Positions 52,037-62,439 of a stretch of 64,000 nucleotides of DNA are shown one piece after another. Position 1 is the first letter of the stretch. Every line of letters starts with the position of its first letter. Under the pieces are notes generated by a model. That model did no database searches. It worked only from the letters and a program-made list of their open reading frames with translations, and was not told the DNA's origin. Location of the stretch: positions 1 to 64,000 of the forward strand of contig JANLGW010000026.1 in assembly GCA_024653965.1 (NCBI GenBank), given 5' to 3'. The position numbers and the translations under genes are program-made. This DNA comes from Rhodospirillales bacterium (GTDB taxonomy: Bacteria; Pseudomonadota; Alphaproteobacteria; Rhodospirillales; Magnetovibrionaceae).

Positions 52037-54871
52037 ATGAAAAACGTCATTCACGTCAGCGGCGCGCGCGAACACAACTTAAAGAACGTCGAAGTCAAAA
52101 TCCCTCGCGACAAATTGGTCGTGATTACCGGACTTTCGGGCTCTGGAAAGTCTTCGTTGGCGTTCGATACCATCTACGCCGAAGGGCAACGACGCTACGT
52201 CGAAAGCCTGTCGGCCTATGCGCGTCAGTTTTTGGAACTGATGTCCAAACCCGACGTGGACCTGATCGAAGGCTTAAGCCCGGCCATATCCATCGAACAG
52301 AAAACCACCAGCCGCAACCCGCGTTCTACCGTGGGCACGGTAACGGAAATTTACGACTACATGCGCCTTTTATGGGCGCGCGTAGGCGTTCCCCATTCGC
52401 CTGCGACCGGACTGCCCATCGAAAGCCAGACGGTAAGCCAGATGGTCGACCGCGTCTTGAGTATGCCCCAGGGCACTAAACTGCTGCTGCTCGCCCCCAT
52501 CGTGCGCGGCCGCAAGGGTGAATATAAAAAAGAACTGCAAGAACTCGCCAAAAAGGGCTTTCAACGCGTCAAGGTCGATGGCGAGATGTTCGAAATCGAC
52601 GCCGTGCCGACGCTCAACAAAAAGGTCAAACACGACATCGAAGTGGTGGTAGACCGCGTGGTGGTCAAGGACGGTATCGCGGCGCGCCTTGCCGACAGCT
52701 TCGAAACGGCGCTCGGTCTTGCCGATGGGCTGGCGTTTGCCGAAAATGCCACCTCGGGCGAACGCACCACGTTTTCCGCCAAGTTCGCCTGCCCGGTATC
52801 GGGCTTCACCATCGACGAGATCGAACCGCGCCTATTTTCTTTCAACAACCCCTTCGGCGCATGTCCGTCATGCGACGGTCTGGGGACCGAGATGTACTTC
52901 GACCCCGAATTGGTGATCCCCGACGACCGCCTGACCTTGGCGCAGGGCGCGATCGCGCCGTGGGCGGGTTCTTCATCGCCCTATTACACCCAAACGCTCG
53001 ACAGCCTGGGTGCGCACTTCAAGTTTAGTCTGAAAACCCCATTTGCCGAGTTGGGCGATACCGTGCGCAACATGCTGCTGTACGGCACCGACGGCGAAGC
53101 GATCACCATGCACTACGACGATGGGCGCAAAAGCTATCAAGTCACCAAGCCGTTTGAAGGCGTTGTGCCGAATATGGAGCGGCGCTGGCTGGAAACAGAT
53201 TCAAACTGGGTACGCGACGAATTATCGAAGTACCAGACCATCACCAGCTGCGAAGCGTGCGGCGGACAGCGCTTAAAACCCGAAGCGTTGGCGGTGAAAA
53301 TCGCCGGACTGAACATTTCCGAGGTCACCGCCTTTTCCATCAACGAAGCGGCCCAATGGTTCTTGGGCGTCGAAAAAACACTAAGCCATCAGTCCCAGGA
53401 AATCGCCAAGCGCATCTTGCGCGAAATCAACGAACGCTTAGGGTTCTTGGTCAACGTCGGCCTGGAATACCTGACGCTCAGCCGCGCCTCGGGCACGCTT
53501 TCGGGTGGCGAAAGCCAGCGCATCCGTCTGGCGTCGCAGATCGGCTCAGGGCTGACGGGCGTACTGTATGTGTTGGACGAACCTTCCATCGGTTTACACC
53601 AACGCGACAATGACCGCTTGCTGGAAACGCTCAAACACCTGCGCGATCTCGGCAACACCGTGATCGTGGTCGAACACGACGAAGACGCCATCCGCACCGC
53701 CGACTACCTGATCGACATGGGCCCCGGCGCGGGCATCCACGGCGGTGAAATCATCGCCGAAGGCACGCCCGATAAGGTCATGAAGAACCCCAAAAGCATC
53801 ACCGGCCAGTACCTGACCGGCATCAAGCAAGTTCCCTTGCCCGACAAACGCCGCGTCGGTCACAAGGGCCAGAAAATAACCATCAAGGGTGCCAGGGCGA
53901 ACAATCTGGCCAACGTAACGGTGGATTTCCCGCTGGGCACATTCACCTGCGTTACCGGGGTATCGGGCGGTGGCAAATCCAGCTTGGTGATCGAAACTTT
54001 GTACAAGGCATTGGCGCGCCGCCTGCACGGTGCGCGCCTGCACGCGGGCGAACACGATGCAATCGAAGGCGTCGAATTGATCGACAAGATCGTCGACATC
54101 GACCAATCGCCCATCGGCCGCACGCCGCGTTCCAACCCTGCCACCTATACCGGCGCGTTCACGCCTATCCGCGAATGGTTCGCGGGCCTGCCCGAAGCGC
54201 TACGGCGCGGGTACAAAGCGGGGCGGTTTTCATTCAACGTCAAAGGTGGGCGCTGCGAAGCATGCCAGGGCGACGGCCTGATCAAGATCGAAATGCACTT
54301 CCTGCCCGACGTTTATGTCGAGTGCGACACCTGTCACGGCAAACGCTATAACCGCGAAACGCTGGAAATCGAATTTCGCGGCAAATCCATCGCCGACATC
54401 TTGGACATGACGGTGGAAGAAGCGTTGGAGTTCTTCAAAGCGGTGCCTGCGGTGCGCGACAAGATGGCGACCTTGAACCAAGTGGGGCTGAGTTACATCC
54501 ACTTAGGACAACAGGCCACCACGTTATCGGGCGGCGAGGCGCAGCGCGTCAAACTGGCCAAGGAACTGAGCCGCCGCGCCACCGGCAAAACCCTCTATAT
54601 CCTCGACGAACCCACCACGGGCCTGCACTTCGACGACGTCAACAAGTTGTTGGAAGTGCTGCACACCTTAGTCGAGCAAGGCAATACCATGGTCGTGATC
54701 GAGCATAACCTTGAGGTCATCAAGACCGCCGACTGGATCATCGATCTCGGCCCCGAAGGCGGCGCCAAAGGCGGAAAGATCGTCGCCCAAGGAACGCCCG
54801 AGGCAGTGGCCAAGGTAAAGGGTAGTTATACGGGCCATTACCTAGCGCCGTATTTAAAGAAGAAAAAGTAA
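52037..54871 (+). CDS. uvrA: Excinuclease ABC subunit A
   Basis: DNA-damage sensor of nucleotide excision repair, 944 residues with two ABC ATPase units. Walker A motifs are [16 protein letters not shown] and [15 protein letters not shown]; signatures [12 protein letters not shown] and [12 protein letters not shown]; zinc-module cysteines at [14 protein letters not shown] and [15 protein letters not shown]. Monocistronic. Confidence 0.97.
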   Translation: MKNVIHVSGAREHNLKNVEVKIPRDKLVVITGLSGSGKSSLAFDTIYAEGQRRYVESLSAYARQFLELMSKPDVDLIEGLSPAISIEQKTTSRNPRSTVGTVTEIYDYMRLLWARVGVPHSPATGLPIESQTVSQMVDRVLSMPQGTKLLLLAPIVRGRKGEYKKELQELAKKGFQRVKVDGEMFEIDAVPTLNKKVKHDIEVVVDRVVVKDGIAARLADSFETALGLADGLAFAENATSGERTTFSAKFACPVSGFTIDEIEPRLFSFNNPFGACPSCDGLGTEMYFDPELVIPDDRLTLAQGAIAPWAGSSSPYYTQTLDSLGAHFKFSLKTPFAELGDTVRNMLLYGTDGEAITMHYDDGRKSYQVTKPFEGVVPNMERRWLETDSNWVRDELSKYQTITSCEACGGQRLKPEALAVKIAGLNISEVTAFSINEAAQWFLGVEKTLSHQSQEIAKRILREINERLGFLVNVGLEYLTLSRASGTLSGGESQRIRLASQIGSGLTGVLYVLDEPSIGLHQRDNDRLLETLKHLRDLGNTVIVVEHDEDAIRTADYLIDMGPGAGIHGGEIIAEGTPDKVMKNPKSITGQYLTGIKQVPLPDKRRVGHKGQKITIKGARANNLANVTVDFPLGTFTCVTGVSGGGKSSLVIETLYKALARRLHGARLHAGEHDAIEGVELIDKIVDIDQSPIGRTPRSNPATYTGAFTPIREWFAGLPEALRRGYKAGRFSFNVKGGRCEACQGDGLIKIEMHFLPDVYVECDTCHGKRYNRETLEIEFRGKSIADILDMTVEEALEFFKAVPAVRDKMATLNQVGLSYIHLGQQATTLSGGEAQRVKLAKELSRRATGKTLYILDEPTTGLHFDDVNKLLEVLHTLVEQGNTMVVIEHNLEVIKTADWIIDLGPEGGAKGGKIVAQGTPEAVAKVKGSYTGHYLAPYLKKKK

Positions 54872-54882
54872 GGACCCCTGCC

Positions 54883-56454
54883 TCACCAAAATACCTTCGC
54901 CTTGGTGAAGGCATTCCAGGCTTTGCGCAGATTGGCTTCGCGTTTTTTATGGGCGGCGGCGTACCAGCCTTCCACAATTTCCGCAGCGCGGGCCAGTTCT
55001 TTGGCTTTGCTTCCACGCGACGACTTGATCAATTCCGCCATCATGCTTTGAGCGCTGGTGAGATCATTCAAATGGCCTAAATTATCCTGCAACGCCCGCA
55101 GGGCGCGAATGTACGGGGCGGTCATTTTGCTCGAAAAAAGCGACTGAAAAAACTCCGACGCATAACGCACCTTCTTCACCGCGATACGCAGTTGATGGCG
55201 CTGCTCGGCGGACAAACCCGCCAATCCCGTTCCAGCCTTGATCAAGCGCGCATGACGTCGCGCCAAAATATCGGCGCCGACCACCTTTGCCGGGTCATAA
55301 ATTCGATTTTCAGGACCGCGCCATGCGCGGCTACTCGTCCAATGAAGCACCTCGGTCAACAGACGCGCATAATCTTGCGATGCGATCAGTTGATCGGCGC
55401 GCTTATAGCCATCTTGACGGCGCAACTCCGCACGGTCTCGCAAGGTTGCCAATTCCGGCGCACCCGTGAACTCTGCTTCGACCGGAATCAACAATTCATC
55501 CAAAAAAACATCCCAATCGCGCGCCGGACCCAATTCGTTTGCGGCAGCGTTAAGGCCTTCGGAAAGCTGCTCAAAGGAACCTTTCGCCAACAATTTTTTA
55601 TACGTGGAGATCAACGAGCGCATGCGCCGCATGGCCACCCGCATTTGATGAACGCCTTCTGTGCTGGAGCGCGCAACCACGCAGTCTTCATTTTGGATCA
55701 GATGCCTCAACCCTTGCATCATGGCAGAAAGCAAAACGTCTTCGGCGCTATAACTGTCCTTCAAGGCCAGCGGCTCGGCCCGCTTCCAAGCGTGACCTTG
55801 ACCCAAGAACAGCGTAAATCCCCGATACGCTTTGGTTCGCATGGACAGGCGGGCGGGAACGATATCGCTAACCATGCGCGCCAGCAACAGCAACTCACCG
55901 ACGTCGCCGGACATCAACTCCAATTCCAATTCAACGATTGGGATTTCTTGCTCCTCCGAAAAGATGCGGCCTTGGTCGATGTCGCATTTGATGCGCGCGC
56001 CGCCGGGCGTCACCAGCATGCGGGTCTGGCGGCGAATATCGGTGGAAAAAACCGGATGTAGCTTGCTGACGTTAACGCCCTTGAACACCGCCTTCAACGC
56101 TTTGCCGGATTTAAGCGTATCCAAATCCAGCGCAGCACTTCGAACGGGCCACTCCCATTCACTGCGGGTAAACCCACCCGTCGCGTGCAGATCCGTATCT
56201 GCGCCCAGGTCGCTTTTCACGCATTGCACATAACGACGATTTTCCTGACGCACGCGCAGGCTCACGCCGCGCTTGGAAAGTTTCAAGTCGGGCGTATCAA
56301 AATAAATGGCGCGCAAAGTCTGACGTGTGAGCGGCTCGCCCTGCATGGCTTTAATGGCGGGAAAAGCAATTAACTTGCGCACATCGCGCATGCTGAGTTC
56401 GAACTTGAGTTCCAACTCCAGATTGCCTTTCGGGTTAACTTCAAGACCCACCAT
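54883..56454 (-). CDS. CYTH and CHAD domain protein
   Basis: A 523-residue protein. ATG 56454 is chosen because GGAGAAG lies 4 nt upstream; the longer frame to 56565 reads across the hemerythrin promoter region. An N-terminal CYTH domain (ELELKFEL, the ExExK triphosphate-binding motif) precedes a CHAD domain (VHQMRVAMRRMRSLIST, RHQLRIAVKKVRYASEF with conserved His/Arg). Such proteins bind or process inorganic polyphosphate or other triphosphates. Divergent from the bacteriohemerythrin. Confidence 0.9.
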   Translation of the reverse strand: MVGLEVNPKGNLELELKFELSMRDVRKLIAFPAIKAMQGEPLTRQTLRAIYFDTPDLKLSKRGVSLRVRQENRRYVQCVKSDLGADTDLHATGGFTRSEWEWPVRSAALDLDTLKSGKALKAVFKGVNVSKLHPVFSTDIRRQTRMLVTPGGARIKCDIDQGRIFSEEQEIPIVELELELMSGDVGELLLLARMVSDIVPARLSMRTKAYRGFTLFLGQGHAWKRAEPLALKDSYSAEDVLLSAMMQGLRHLIQNEDCVVARSSTEGVHQMRVAMRRMRSLISTYKKLLAKGSFEQLSEGLNAAANELGPARDWDVFLDELLIPVEAEFTGAPELATLRDRAELRRQDGYKRADQLIASQDYARLLTEVLHWTSSRAWRGPENRIYDPAKVVGADILARRHARLIKAGTGLAGLSAEQRHQLRIAVKKVRYASEFFQSLFSSKMTAPYIRALRALQDNLGHLNDLTSAQSMMAELIKSSRGSKAKELARAAEIVEGWYAAAHKKREANLRKAWNAFTKAKVFW

Positions 56455-56556
56455 TGTTCTTCTCCACCGGCCCCGGAGCATATCACCGACACCTGCAAAG
56501 GGAAGCCGAAAAAGGCCAAATACCAACCAAAACACTCTACTTTTCAATAAGTTATT

Positions 56557-56585
56557 TTGGCGCATTAAGCTGACGGGCGTATAAT
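56557..56585 (+). promoter_or_regulatory. sigma70 promoter of the bacteriohemerythrin gene
   Basis: TTGGCG (56557-56562), 17-nt spacer and a consensus TATAAT (56580-56585). The start site is expected near 56592, leaving a leader of about 71 nt. Confidence 0.75.
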
Positions 56586-56590
56586 TAAGG

Positions 56591-56652
56591 CGAGGAGTTT
56601 AAACCCCTCGGACACGCAGGGTTAGTCGCGTGTTCCTCTGGCGACCAGGAGG
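56591..56652 (+). promoter_or_regulatory. Three-hairpin leader sequestering the ribosome site
   Basis: Successive structures: a palindrome CGAGGAGTTTAAACCCCTCG (56591-56610, one mismatch pair), a 6-bp stem ACACGC/GCGTGT (56612-56633) and a hairpin CCTCTGG/CCAGGAGG with a 3-nt loop (56635-56652) that buries the AGGAGG ribosome site. The arrangement could regulate translation. It does not match a riboswitch class I can name. Confidence 0.5.
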
Positions 56653-56662
56653 GAGACTTCAA

Positions 56663-57085
56663 ATGAACGATAAAAGCCTCGAGTGGTCGGATAAGTTTTC
56701 CACGGACATTGTTTCCCTTGATAGCCAGCACCAGGAATTGCTGTTTTTATCGCAAAATCTGCTCTCCGTTTTAAGCGATATGAACGTTTCGCTGGCCGAC
56801 AAACAGGCCGCTTTCCAAGATTTGGTAGAACACACGGTCGCACATTTCGCTTACGAAGAACGCATCATGCGCAACATCGGTTATCCCGCCTTGATACGCC
56901 ATACCAAGGAACACGACGATCTGCGTGAGGAAATGTCCAGCATGACCGAAAGCGTCATGCGGGGCGAAGGAATAGAGGACTGGAAAGGCCTCGTCAGCTT
57001 GGTTCAGGTTTGGGTGCTGCGCCATATCGTGGCGTCGGACACCCAATTTCGCGAATACATTCAGCGTGAAGATGACGAGAGCTGA
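56663..57085 (+). CDS. Bacteriohemerythrin
   Basis: A 140-residue di-iron, O2-binding protein. Metal ligands are visible in DSQHQELL, VEHTVAHFAYEERIM (HxxxE) and HTKEHDDL, with the C-terminal HIVASDTQF supplying the last His and Asp. ATG 56663 follows GGAGGGAG by 8 nt. Likely an oxygen store or sensor; it lies beside a chemoreceptor-rich region and a Crp-box-controlled Cys-rich gene. Its leader is strongly structured. Confidence 0.93.
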   Translation: MNDKSLEWSDKFSTDIVSLDSQHQELLFLSQNLLSVLSDMNVSLADKQAAFQDLVEHTVAHFAYEERIMRNIGYPALIRHTKEHDDLREEMSSMTESVMRGEGIEDWKGLVSLVQVWVLRHIVASDTQFREYIQREDDES

Positions 57086-57136
57086 ACAGATTAACCCATT
57101 ATAATTTAACGGTTTTCATCTAGTCCAGATGGCGGA

Positions 57137-57152
57137 TGTGACGTCCGTCACA
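57137..57152. promoter_or_regulatory. Perfect Crp-type box
   Basis: TGTGA-CGTCCG-TCACA is an exact match to the Crp consensus TGTGA-N6-TCACA, 90-105 bp upstream of the Cys-rich small gene. Confidence 0.7.
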
Positions 57153-57193
57153 GCCGAACGTCCCGAAATTGAATAAAAATTGTAACGAAAGCA

Positions 57194-57217
57194 CCGCAAA
57201 TTTGTAGCCATTTGCGG
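57194..57217 (+). promoter_or_regulatory. Hairpin just upstream of the Cys-rich gene
   Basis: CCGCAAAT pairs perfectly with ATTTGCGG around an 8-nt loop, ending about 10 nt before the GGGA ribosome site. No T-run follows, so it is more likely a leader structure than a terminator. Confidence 0.45.
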
Positions 57218-57240
57218 GCATAATTTGGGACATGACGAAA

Positions 57241-57465
57241 ATGATGTGCGACCGTAGCGACTGTTTTTATTGCGCCAATAACAAATGCGTAAACATGAGC
57301 GTATTATCAGCAGAAAAGTGCGTTTGCTTCCTGCACAAAATGCTTGCGCGCACCCGCGCCAAGCCCCATCCCGTCAATCTGGCCATCTTGCGTAAAAAAC
57401 TTGACGCCCACGCGCCCGCCATCGGCGGCACGCACCGCCTTACGCAGCGACAGGTTTTTATTTAA
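57241..57465 (+). CDS. Small Cys-rich protein
   Basis: A 74-residue protein with MMCDRSDCFYCANNKCVN and AEKCVCFLHK: six cysteines in the first 35 residues (C-x4-C-x2-C-x4-C, then C-x-C), a likely metal- or cluster-binding knot, then a basic helical tail. ATG 57241 is preferred because GGGA is 10 nt upstream; ATG 57232 has almost no spacing. Preceded by a perfect Crp box. Function unknown. Confidence 0.65.
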   Translation: MMCDRSDCFYCANNKCVNMSVLSAEKCVCFLHKMLARTRAKPHPVNLAILRKKLDAHAPAIGGTHRLTQRQVFI

Positions 57466-57475
57466 CTCCGCGACC

Positions 57476-57919
57476 TTAAGCCTTATCGACCGGATATTCC
57501 GCCCGGTTCCACGCCATCATGCCGCCTTCGATGATCGACAGCTTCTTAAAGCCGTTTTGAAACAAAATACGGGCGGCTTTGGGCGAACGGTTATGGGTCC
57601 GGCACGTGATCAAGATGGGCTGGTCCTTATAAGGCTCCAGGGCATCACCCAACTGACCCAGTTTTTCTTGCAGTTTTTGGGAATCCAGGTTCAAGGCCCC
57701 CTGAATGTGCCCCAAATCGCCGGTGAATTCACCGGGCGTGCGCACGTCCAACACCAACACTTCACCAGCCCCATCAATCATGCGTTTGGCGGTTTCGGCA
57801 TTGATGAAGGGCACACCCATCATTTTGGCCTGAATCCGCGGCAAATAGCGCAAAATCATCATGAGAACAAAGCCAATGGCCATCGCGATGAGAATGTCGG
57901 ACTTAAACTGCGGATCCAC
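57476..57919 (-). CDS. Membrane-anchored rhodanese
   Basis: A 147-residue protein with one N-terminal helix (ILIAMAIGFVLMMILRYL) and a rhodanese domain: VLDVRTPGEFTGDLGHIQGA and the active-site loop ITCRTHNRSPKAARIL with the catalytic Cys. GTG 57919 is the start (GGAG 9 nt upstream); no ATG precedes the helix. Probably handles sulfane sulfur at the membrane. Divergent from trmFO. Confidence 0.88.
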   Translation of the reverse strand: MDPQFKSDILIAMAIGFVLMMILRYLPRIQAKMMGVPFINAETAKRMIDGAGEVLVLDVRTPGEFTGDLGHIQGALNLDSQKLQEKLGQLGDALEPYKDQPILITCRTHNRSPKAARILFQNGFKKLSIIEGGMMAWNRAEYPVDKA

Positions 57920-58024
57920 GGCAAAAACTCCTGCAAACGTTAAGATGGCGGAGAGGTAGCGCTCGCCCCCTGCTCTGTCAAGGTGTTGCGCGGATCGCAG
58001 TTGCCACGCAAGCACCTTGGGATT

Positions 58025-59422
58025 ATGACTTCGATCATGGACAACATTTCCCCAGAACCCATTCATGTCATCGGCGGCGGGCTTGCCGGTTCGGAAGCCG
58101 CGTGGCAACTGGCCAACGCTTCCATCCCCGTAGTGCTGCACGAAATGCGCCCCACCCGATCCACTCCCGCACACCAGACCGGCGGCTTGGCGGAGTTGGT
58201 ATGCTCCAACTCGTTTCGCGCCGATGACCATACCGCCAATGCGGTAGGGCTGTTGCACGAAGAATTGCGGCGCCTAGGCTCCCTGATCATGACGGCGGCA
58301 ACACAGAACCGCGTTCCCGCTGGCGGCGCGCTGGCGGTCGATCGCGACGGCTTTTCCGCATCGGTGGAAAAGGCGCTGACGGGTCATCCCCTAATTTTGA
58401 TCAAACGCGAAGAAATCACCGACCTCAGAACCCTCGACGGCAATGCCGTCATCGTCGCCACCGGACCGTTGACATCGGATGCGCTAAGCCAATCGATCCG
58501 CAGTTTAACGGGGGCCGATCAAATGGCGTTCTTCGATGCCATCGCGCCCATCGTCTACAAAGACAGCATCGATTTTTCCAAGGCTTGGTACCAATCGCGT
58601 TACGACAAAGGCGATGGCAAGGACTACATCAACTGCGCCATGGACGAGGCGCAATATCACGCCTTCATCGAAGCACTGCTGGCTGCCGAAAAAACCACCT
58701 TCAAGGAATGGGAAATCGACACTCCCTATTTCGAAGGTTGCCTGCCCATCGAGGTGATGGCCGAACGCGGGGCCGAAACGCTGACCTTCGGGCCGATGAA
58801 GCCGGTGGGCCTCACCAACCCCAATGCACCGGAAAAACGCGCCTACGCCATCGTGCAGTTACGCCAAGACAATAAACTGGGCACGCTGTGGAACATGGTG
58901 GGATTTCAAACCAAACTCGCATACGGCGAACAAACGCGCATCTTCCGCACCATTCCGGGGCTGGAAAACGCCGAGTTCGCGCGCCTTGGCGGACTGCACC
59001 GCAACACCTTCATCAAAAGCCCCGAGCTGCTGGATCAAACCCTACAGCTCAAATCCCGTCCGGGCTTACGCTTCGCGGGACAGATCACGGGCTGCGAAGG
59101 TTATGTCGAAAGCACTGCCATCGGCCTACTGGCCGGGCGCTTCGCCGCACGCGAACGGCTGGGCCAAGACACGACCCCGCCCCCCGTCACCACCGCATTG
59201 GGCGCACTGCTGGGCCACGTCACCGGTGGAGCCGAGGCCGAAACCTTCCAGCCCATGAACATCAACTTCGGCCTATTTCCGCTGGCCGACATTGATGATC
59301 GCCCGCCCGAATTGCGCGGCAAACGCTTAAAGCGTGGCGATCGCAAAAAAGCCCGCAAGGCCGCCGTGTGCGCCCGCGCGTTGAAGGATTTGGAACAGTG
59401 GATAAAGGACACCGGAGCATGA
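58025..59422 (+). CDS. trmFO: tRNA (uracil-54-C5)-methyltransferase, folate-dependent
   Basis: FAD enzyme that methylates U54 of tRNA using methylene-tetrahydrofolate; 465 residues from ATG 58025 (ATG 58037 is also possible). [18 protein letters not shown] is the FAD motif; [29 protein letters not shown] and [20 protein letters not shown] are family signatures. Its stop overlaps the GST start (ATGA). Confidence 0.95.
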   Translation: MTSIMDNISPEPIHVIGGGLAGSEAAWQLANASIPVVLHEMRPTRSTPAHQTGGLAELVCSNSFRADDHTANAVGLLHEELRRLGSLIMTAATQNRVPAGGALAVDRDGFSASVEKALTGHPLILIKREEITDLRTLDGNAVIVATGPLTSDALSQSIRSLTGADQMAFFDAIAPIVYKDSIDFSKAWYQSRYDKGDGKDYINCAMDEAQYHAFIEALLAAEKTTFKEWEIDTPYFEGCLPIEVMAERGAETLTFGPMKPVGLTNPNAPEKRAYAIVQLRQDNKLGTLWNMVGFQTKLAYGEQTRIFRTIPGLENAEFARLGGLHRNTFIKSPELLDQTLQLKSRPGLRFAGQITGCEGYVESTAIGLLAGRFAARERLGQDTTPPPVTTALGALLGHVTGGAEAETFQPMNINFGLFPLADIDDRPPELRGKRLKRGDRKKARKAAVCARALKDLEQWIKDTGA

Positions 59423-60036
59423 TCAAGCTGTTCGCCCACCCCAGCCAAAGCGTGCTCAAGGTGCAAATCGCGCTGGCGGAAATGGATCTCGCCTACGTCC
59501 AAGTCAACGACCACACATTGATTGAAGGCACCGCCGACTATGAGCAGTTCTACAGGGCCAGCCCGACGGGTCAGGTGCCAGCCCTTTTTGATTCAGATAC
59601 CGACGCGGCGCTGTTTGAATCTTCGGCGATCATGGTTTATTTGGCGGAAAAAACAGGCCGCTTCCTACCGCCGCCCAACCAGCCTGGCAAGCGTGCGGAA
59701 GTGATCAAGTGGCTGATGTTCGAAGCCGCCAGCCTGACGCCTGCAATGCTCGAAATCTATCATTACACTTTACAGGTCGAAGATGCTCACCCTTACGCCG
59801 CCGGACATGCCCGCGCCAATGTACGACGCGCGCTTGGGGCATTACAGGGCGCGCTTGGACTTTCCGGACGCGATTATCTTGCCGGCGAATATTCCATCGC
59901 CGACATGATTGTCTATCCGTGGCTGCCGATCTTGGAAGAATTCACCGGCATTCCCCCCAACGATTACCCCAGGCTGCAAGCCTGGGCCGAACGTGTCGGC
60001 GCGCGCGAAGCGGTGAAACGCGCCGAGAACAAATAG
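59419..60036 (+). CDS. Glutathione S-transferase family protein
   Basis: A 205-residue protein with a thioredoxin-fold N-domain ([21 protein letters not shown], the glutathione-binding [19 protein letters not shown]) and an all-helical C-domain ([20 protein letters not shown]). ATG 59419 overlaps trmFO. Substrate unknown. Confidence 0.9.
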   Translation: MIKLFAHPSQSVLKVQIALAEMDLAYVQVNDHTLIEGTADYEQFYRASPTGQVPALFDSDTDAALFESSAIMVYLAEKTGRFLPPPNQPGKRAEVIKWLMFEAASLTPAMLEIYHYTLQVEDAHPYAAGHARANVRRALGALQGALGLSGRDYLAGEYSIADMIVYPWLPILEEFTGIPPNDYPRLQAWAERVGAREAVKRAENK

Positions 60037-60044
60037 CCTGCGCA

Positions 60045-60073
60045 CCCAAAAGTAGACATCGCCCCAAAAGTAG
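60045..60073 (+). repeat. Short tandem repeat, possible transposon-end remnant
   Basis: CCCAAAAGTAG occurs at 60045-60055 and again at 60063-60073, an 18-bp period. The pattern recalls the repeated ends of IS21-like elements, but no transposase is nearby. Confidence 0.4.
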
Positions 60074-60231
60074 GTACTAATAATGTCGGGGAATAACTGC
60101 GGCGGGGGAAACGCGTGGCGGTTATGCAAATTATATAACGAATACCCATAATATGCACACGGTCTTTCAATCATGAAAAGGCAGGGTGTTCGTTTGCTAT
60201 CCCTTCCTTTAACAAAAGGTCGGATGATAAA

Positions 60232-62409
60232 ATGAAAAACTTGAAAATCAGAACGAGTATTGCTCTTTCACTATTGTTACCCATTGTTGGCCTCATTGCC
60301 TTTGCAGGCACCTTGGTATGGGACAAACAACAAACTGCCGCAGAAATGGAAGGTCTGAACGACCTTGCGCGGCTGGCGCCCGTCATCAGCGGCATGATTC
60401 ACGAGCTGCAGGTGGAACGCGGAACCGCCGCCATTTTCATCGGCACCAAGGGAAAAGAATTCGCCAAAGAACTGCCCGAGCAATTCCCCATCACCAACGC
60501 CAAAAGTGAAGCACTGATCGCCGCGCTGCACGGCTATGATGCCAGCGTATTCAACACCGCTAAAATTGAGGCCGATACCGCCACCGACCCGGCACCTGCT
60601 CCGGAAGCGTCAAAAACTGCCCCAGAAGCACCAGACGCGCCCGCATCAGAAGCTCTGTTGAAACTAGAGCCAGGCGTCAGCAACCTGCTGGTTGAAAGAA
60701 TGAACGTCGCCATCGAGGCCCTGAGCGAGATTCAAACCATTCGGGACAAGACCTTAAAAAAGCGCGCGACGGTGCTTAATATGTCGAAATATTACACCGA
60801 CACCATTGCCAGCCTATTGTCCATCGTCGAAGAAATGACGGTTCTAAGTTCAGATGCCAAAGTCACCACCGCCATTGAGGCTTATACCAGCTTTTTGCAG
60901 AGCAAAGAACTCGCTGCACGTGAACGTGATTTAGGTAGTGCGGGATTTAACTCTAACAAATTTGTGTTTCTCGTTCTCAAAAATTTCACTGAACTTGTCG
61001 CGCAACAAGAAACGCTGCTGAAAACTTTTGCGATCAATGCAACCGACAAACAAAAGGAATTCCTAGAAAACACCCTGGTCGGCAATGCAGTTGATGAAAT
61101 CGCCCGCATGCGCGTCGTCGCCATCGCCAGCTCACAGGCGGAATTCGATCTGCAGGGCATTACCTCAAAACAATGGACCGACACCGCAACCGCCCGGATC
61201 AAACTTCTCAAAGTCGTAGAAGACAAACTTTCAGAAGACTTGGTGAGCTTGGTTTCCAACATCCAAAGTGCCGCCGAAGCGGCTTTTACGACGATATTGA
61301 TCGTATCCCTGTCTCTTTTGGCCATCACGTTGGTTTTCGTGATGTTCATCGTACGCGGCATTACTCGGCCGGTTGCCTTGATGACCGGCGCCATGAGCCA
61401 ATTGGCGAACGGTGATCTGCAGATCGAAGTTCCAGCACTCGGGCGAAAAAATGAAGTCGGCGAAATGGCCGAAGCGGTGCAGATGTTTAAAAACAACGCC
61501 ATTCGCACTAAAGAAATCGAAGCCGATGCCGAACGCCACAAGCACAAGGCGGAAGAAGAAAAACGCCAAATGATGCTGAAAATGGCCGACGACTTCGAGA
61601 CCCGTATTGGTGGCGTGGTCAATTCAGTATCCAGCGCTTCGACCGAAATGCAGTGTTCGGCAGAAGCGGTAACGGAAACAGCAACCCTAACCTCCGAACA
61701 ATCCGCAGCGGCGGCAGCCGCGGCGGAAGAAGCCTCGACCAATGTGCAAACCGTAGCCAGTGCAGCAGAGGAACTCTCCAGCTCGATTTCCGAAATATCC
61801 CGTCAAGTGGCCCAGTCCACGCGGATCGCGGGCGCTGCAGTTGCCGAAGTTGATGGTGCCAACCATAAAGTTCAGGGCCTAGCCACAGCGGCGCAAAAAA
61901 TCGGCGAAGTGGTGGCCTTGATTACCGACATCGCCGACCAGACCAACCTGCTGGCGCTCAACGCTACCATCGAAGCGGCGCGCGCCGGCGACGCCGGCAA
62001 AGGCTTCGCCGTTGTGGCGTCGGAAGTGAAAAATCTGGCCAACCAAACCGCGCGCGCAACCGAAGAAATTTCGGCGCAGATCGGCGGCATTCAAAATGCA
62101 ACTCAGGACGCGGTGCAAGCGATCGGCTCCATTGGCGGCACCATCGGCCAAATGAACGAGATCGCCTCCGCCATCGCCGCGGCGGTCGAGGAGCAAGGTG
62201 CCGCGACCCAGGAAATTGCCCGCAACGTCGAACAAGCCGCAACAGGAACTCACGAGGTAACGGCGAATATTTCGAACGTCAACCAGGGTGCTGCGGAAAC
62301 GGGCCAATCAGCCCATCAGATGTTGTCCGCCGCCAGCGAACTGAGCCAACAGTCCGAAATCCTGCGTGGCGAAGTCGACAAGTTCCTGGCTGGCATTCGA
62401 AACAACTAA
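60232..62409 (+). CDS. Methyl-accepting chemotaxis protein with NIT sensor
   Basis: A 725-residue chemoreceptor. TM1 at about 8-28; a NIT-type (nitrate/nitrite-sensing) helical periplasmic domain about 40-345, interrupted by an acidic Pro/Ala insert near 119-140; TM2 at about 353-378; HAMP (about 380-430); signalling domain with the hairpin tip DQTNLLALNATIEAARAGDAGKGFAVVASEV (split over about 565-600). No CheR-docking pentapeptide at the C-terminus. Nitrate sensing is a family-based inference. Confidence 0.93.
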   Translation: MKNLKIRTSIALSLLLPIVGLIAFAGTLVWDKQQTAAEMEGLNDLARLAPVISGMIHELQVERGTAAIFIGTKGKEFAKELPEQFPITNAKSEALIAALHGYDASVFNTAKIEADTATDPAPAPEASKTAPEAPDAPASEALLKLEPGVSNLLVERMNVAIEALSEIQTIRDKTLKKRATVLNMSKYYTDTIASLLSIVEEMTVLSSDAKVTTAIEAYTSFLQSKELAARERDLGSAGFNSNKFVFLVLKNFTELVAQQETLLKTFAINATDKQKEFLENTLVGNAVDEIARMRVVAIASSQAEFDLQGITSKQWTDTATARIKLLKVVEDKLSEDLVSLVSNIQSAAEAAFTTILIVSLSLLAITLVFVMFIVRGITRPVALMTGAMSQLANGDLQIEVPALGRKNEVGEMAEAVQMFKNNAIRTKEIEADAERHKHKAEEEKRQMMLKMADDFETRIGGVVNSVSSASTEMQCSAEAVTETATLTSEQSAAAAAAAEEASTNVQTVASAAEELSSSISEISRQVAQSTRIAGAAVAEVDGANHKVQGLATAAQKIGEVVALITDIADQTNLLALNATIEAARAGDAGKGFAVVASEVKNLANQTARATEEISAQIGGIQNATQDAVQAIGSIGGTIGQMNEIASAIAAAVEEQGAATQEIARNVEQAATGTHEVTANISNVNQGAAETGQSAHQMLSAASELSQQSEILRGEVDKFLAGIRNN

Positions 62410-62439
62410 GGAACTCAACCGTTTAACCAAGCTCAGAGC

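Noticed and set aside
57086-57231. Intrinsic terminator between the hemerythrin and Cys-rich genes
   Set aside because: The hairpin at 57194-57217 has a perfect stem but no T-run and lies next to the ribosome site of the next gene.
57476-58258. 260-residue minus-strand frame as one rhodanese protein
   Set aside because: The upstream part overlaps the start of trmFO in antisense and lacks protein character; the GTG at 57919 with a ribosome site gives the usual membrane rhodanese.
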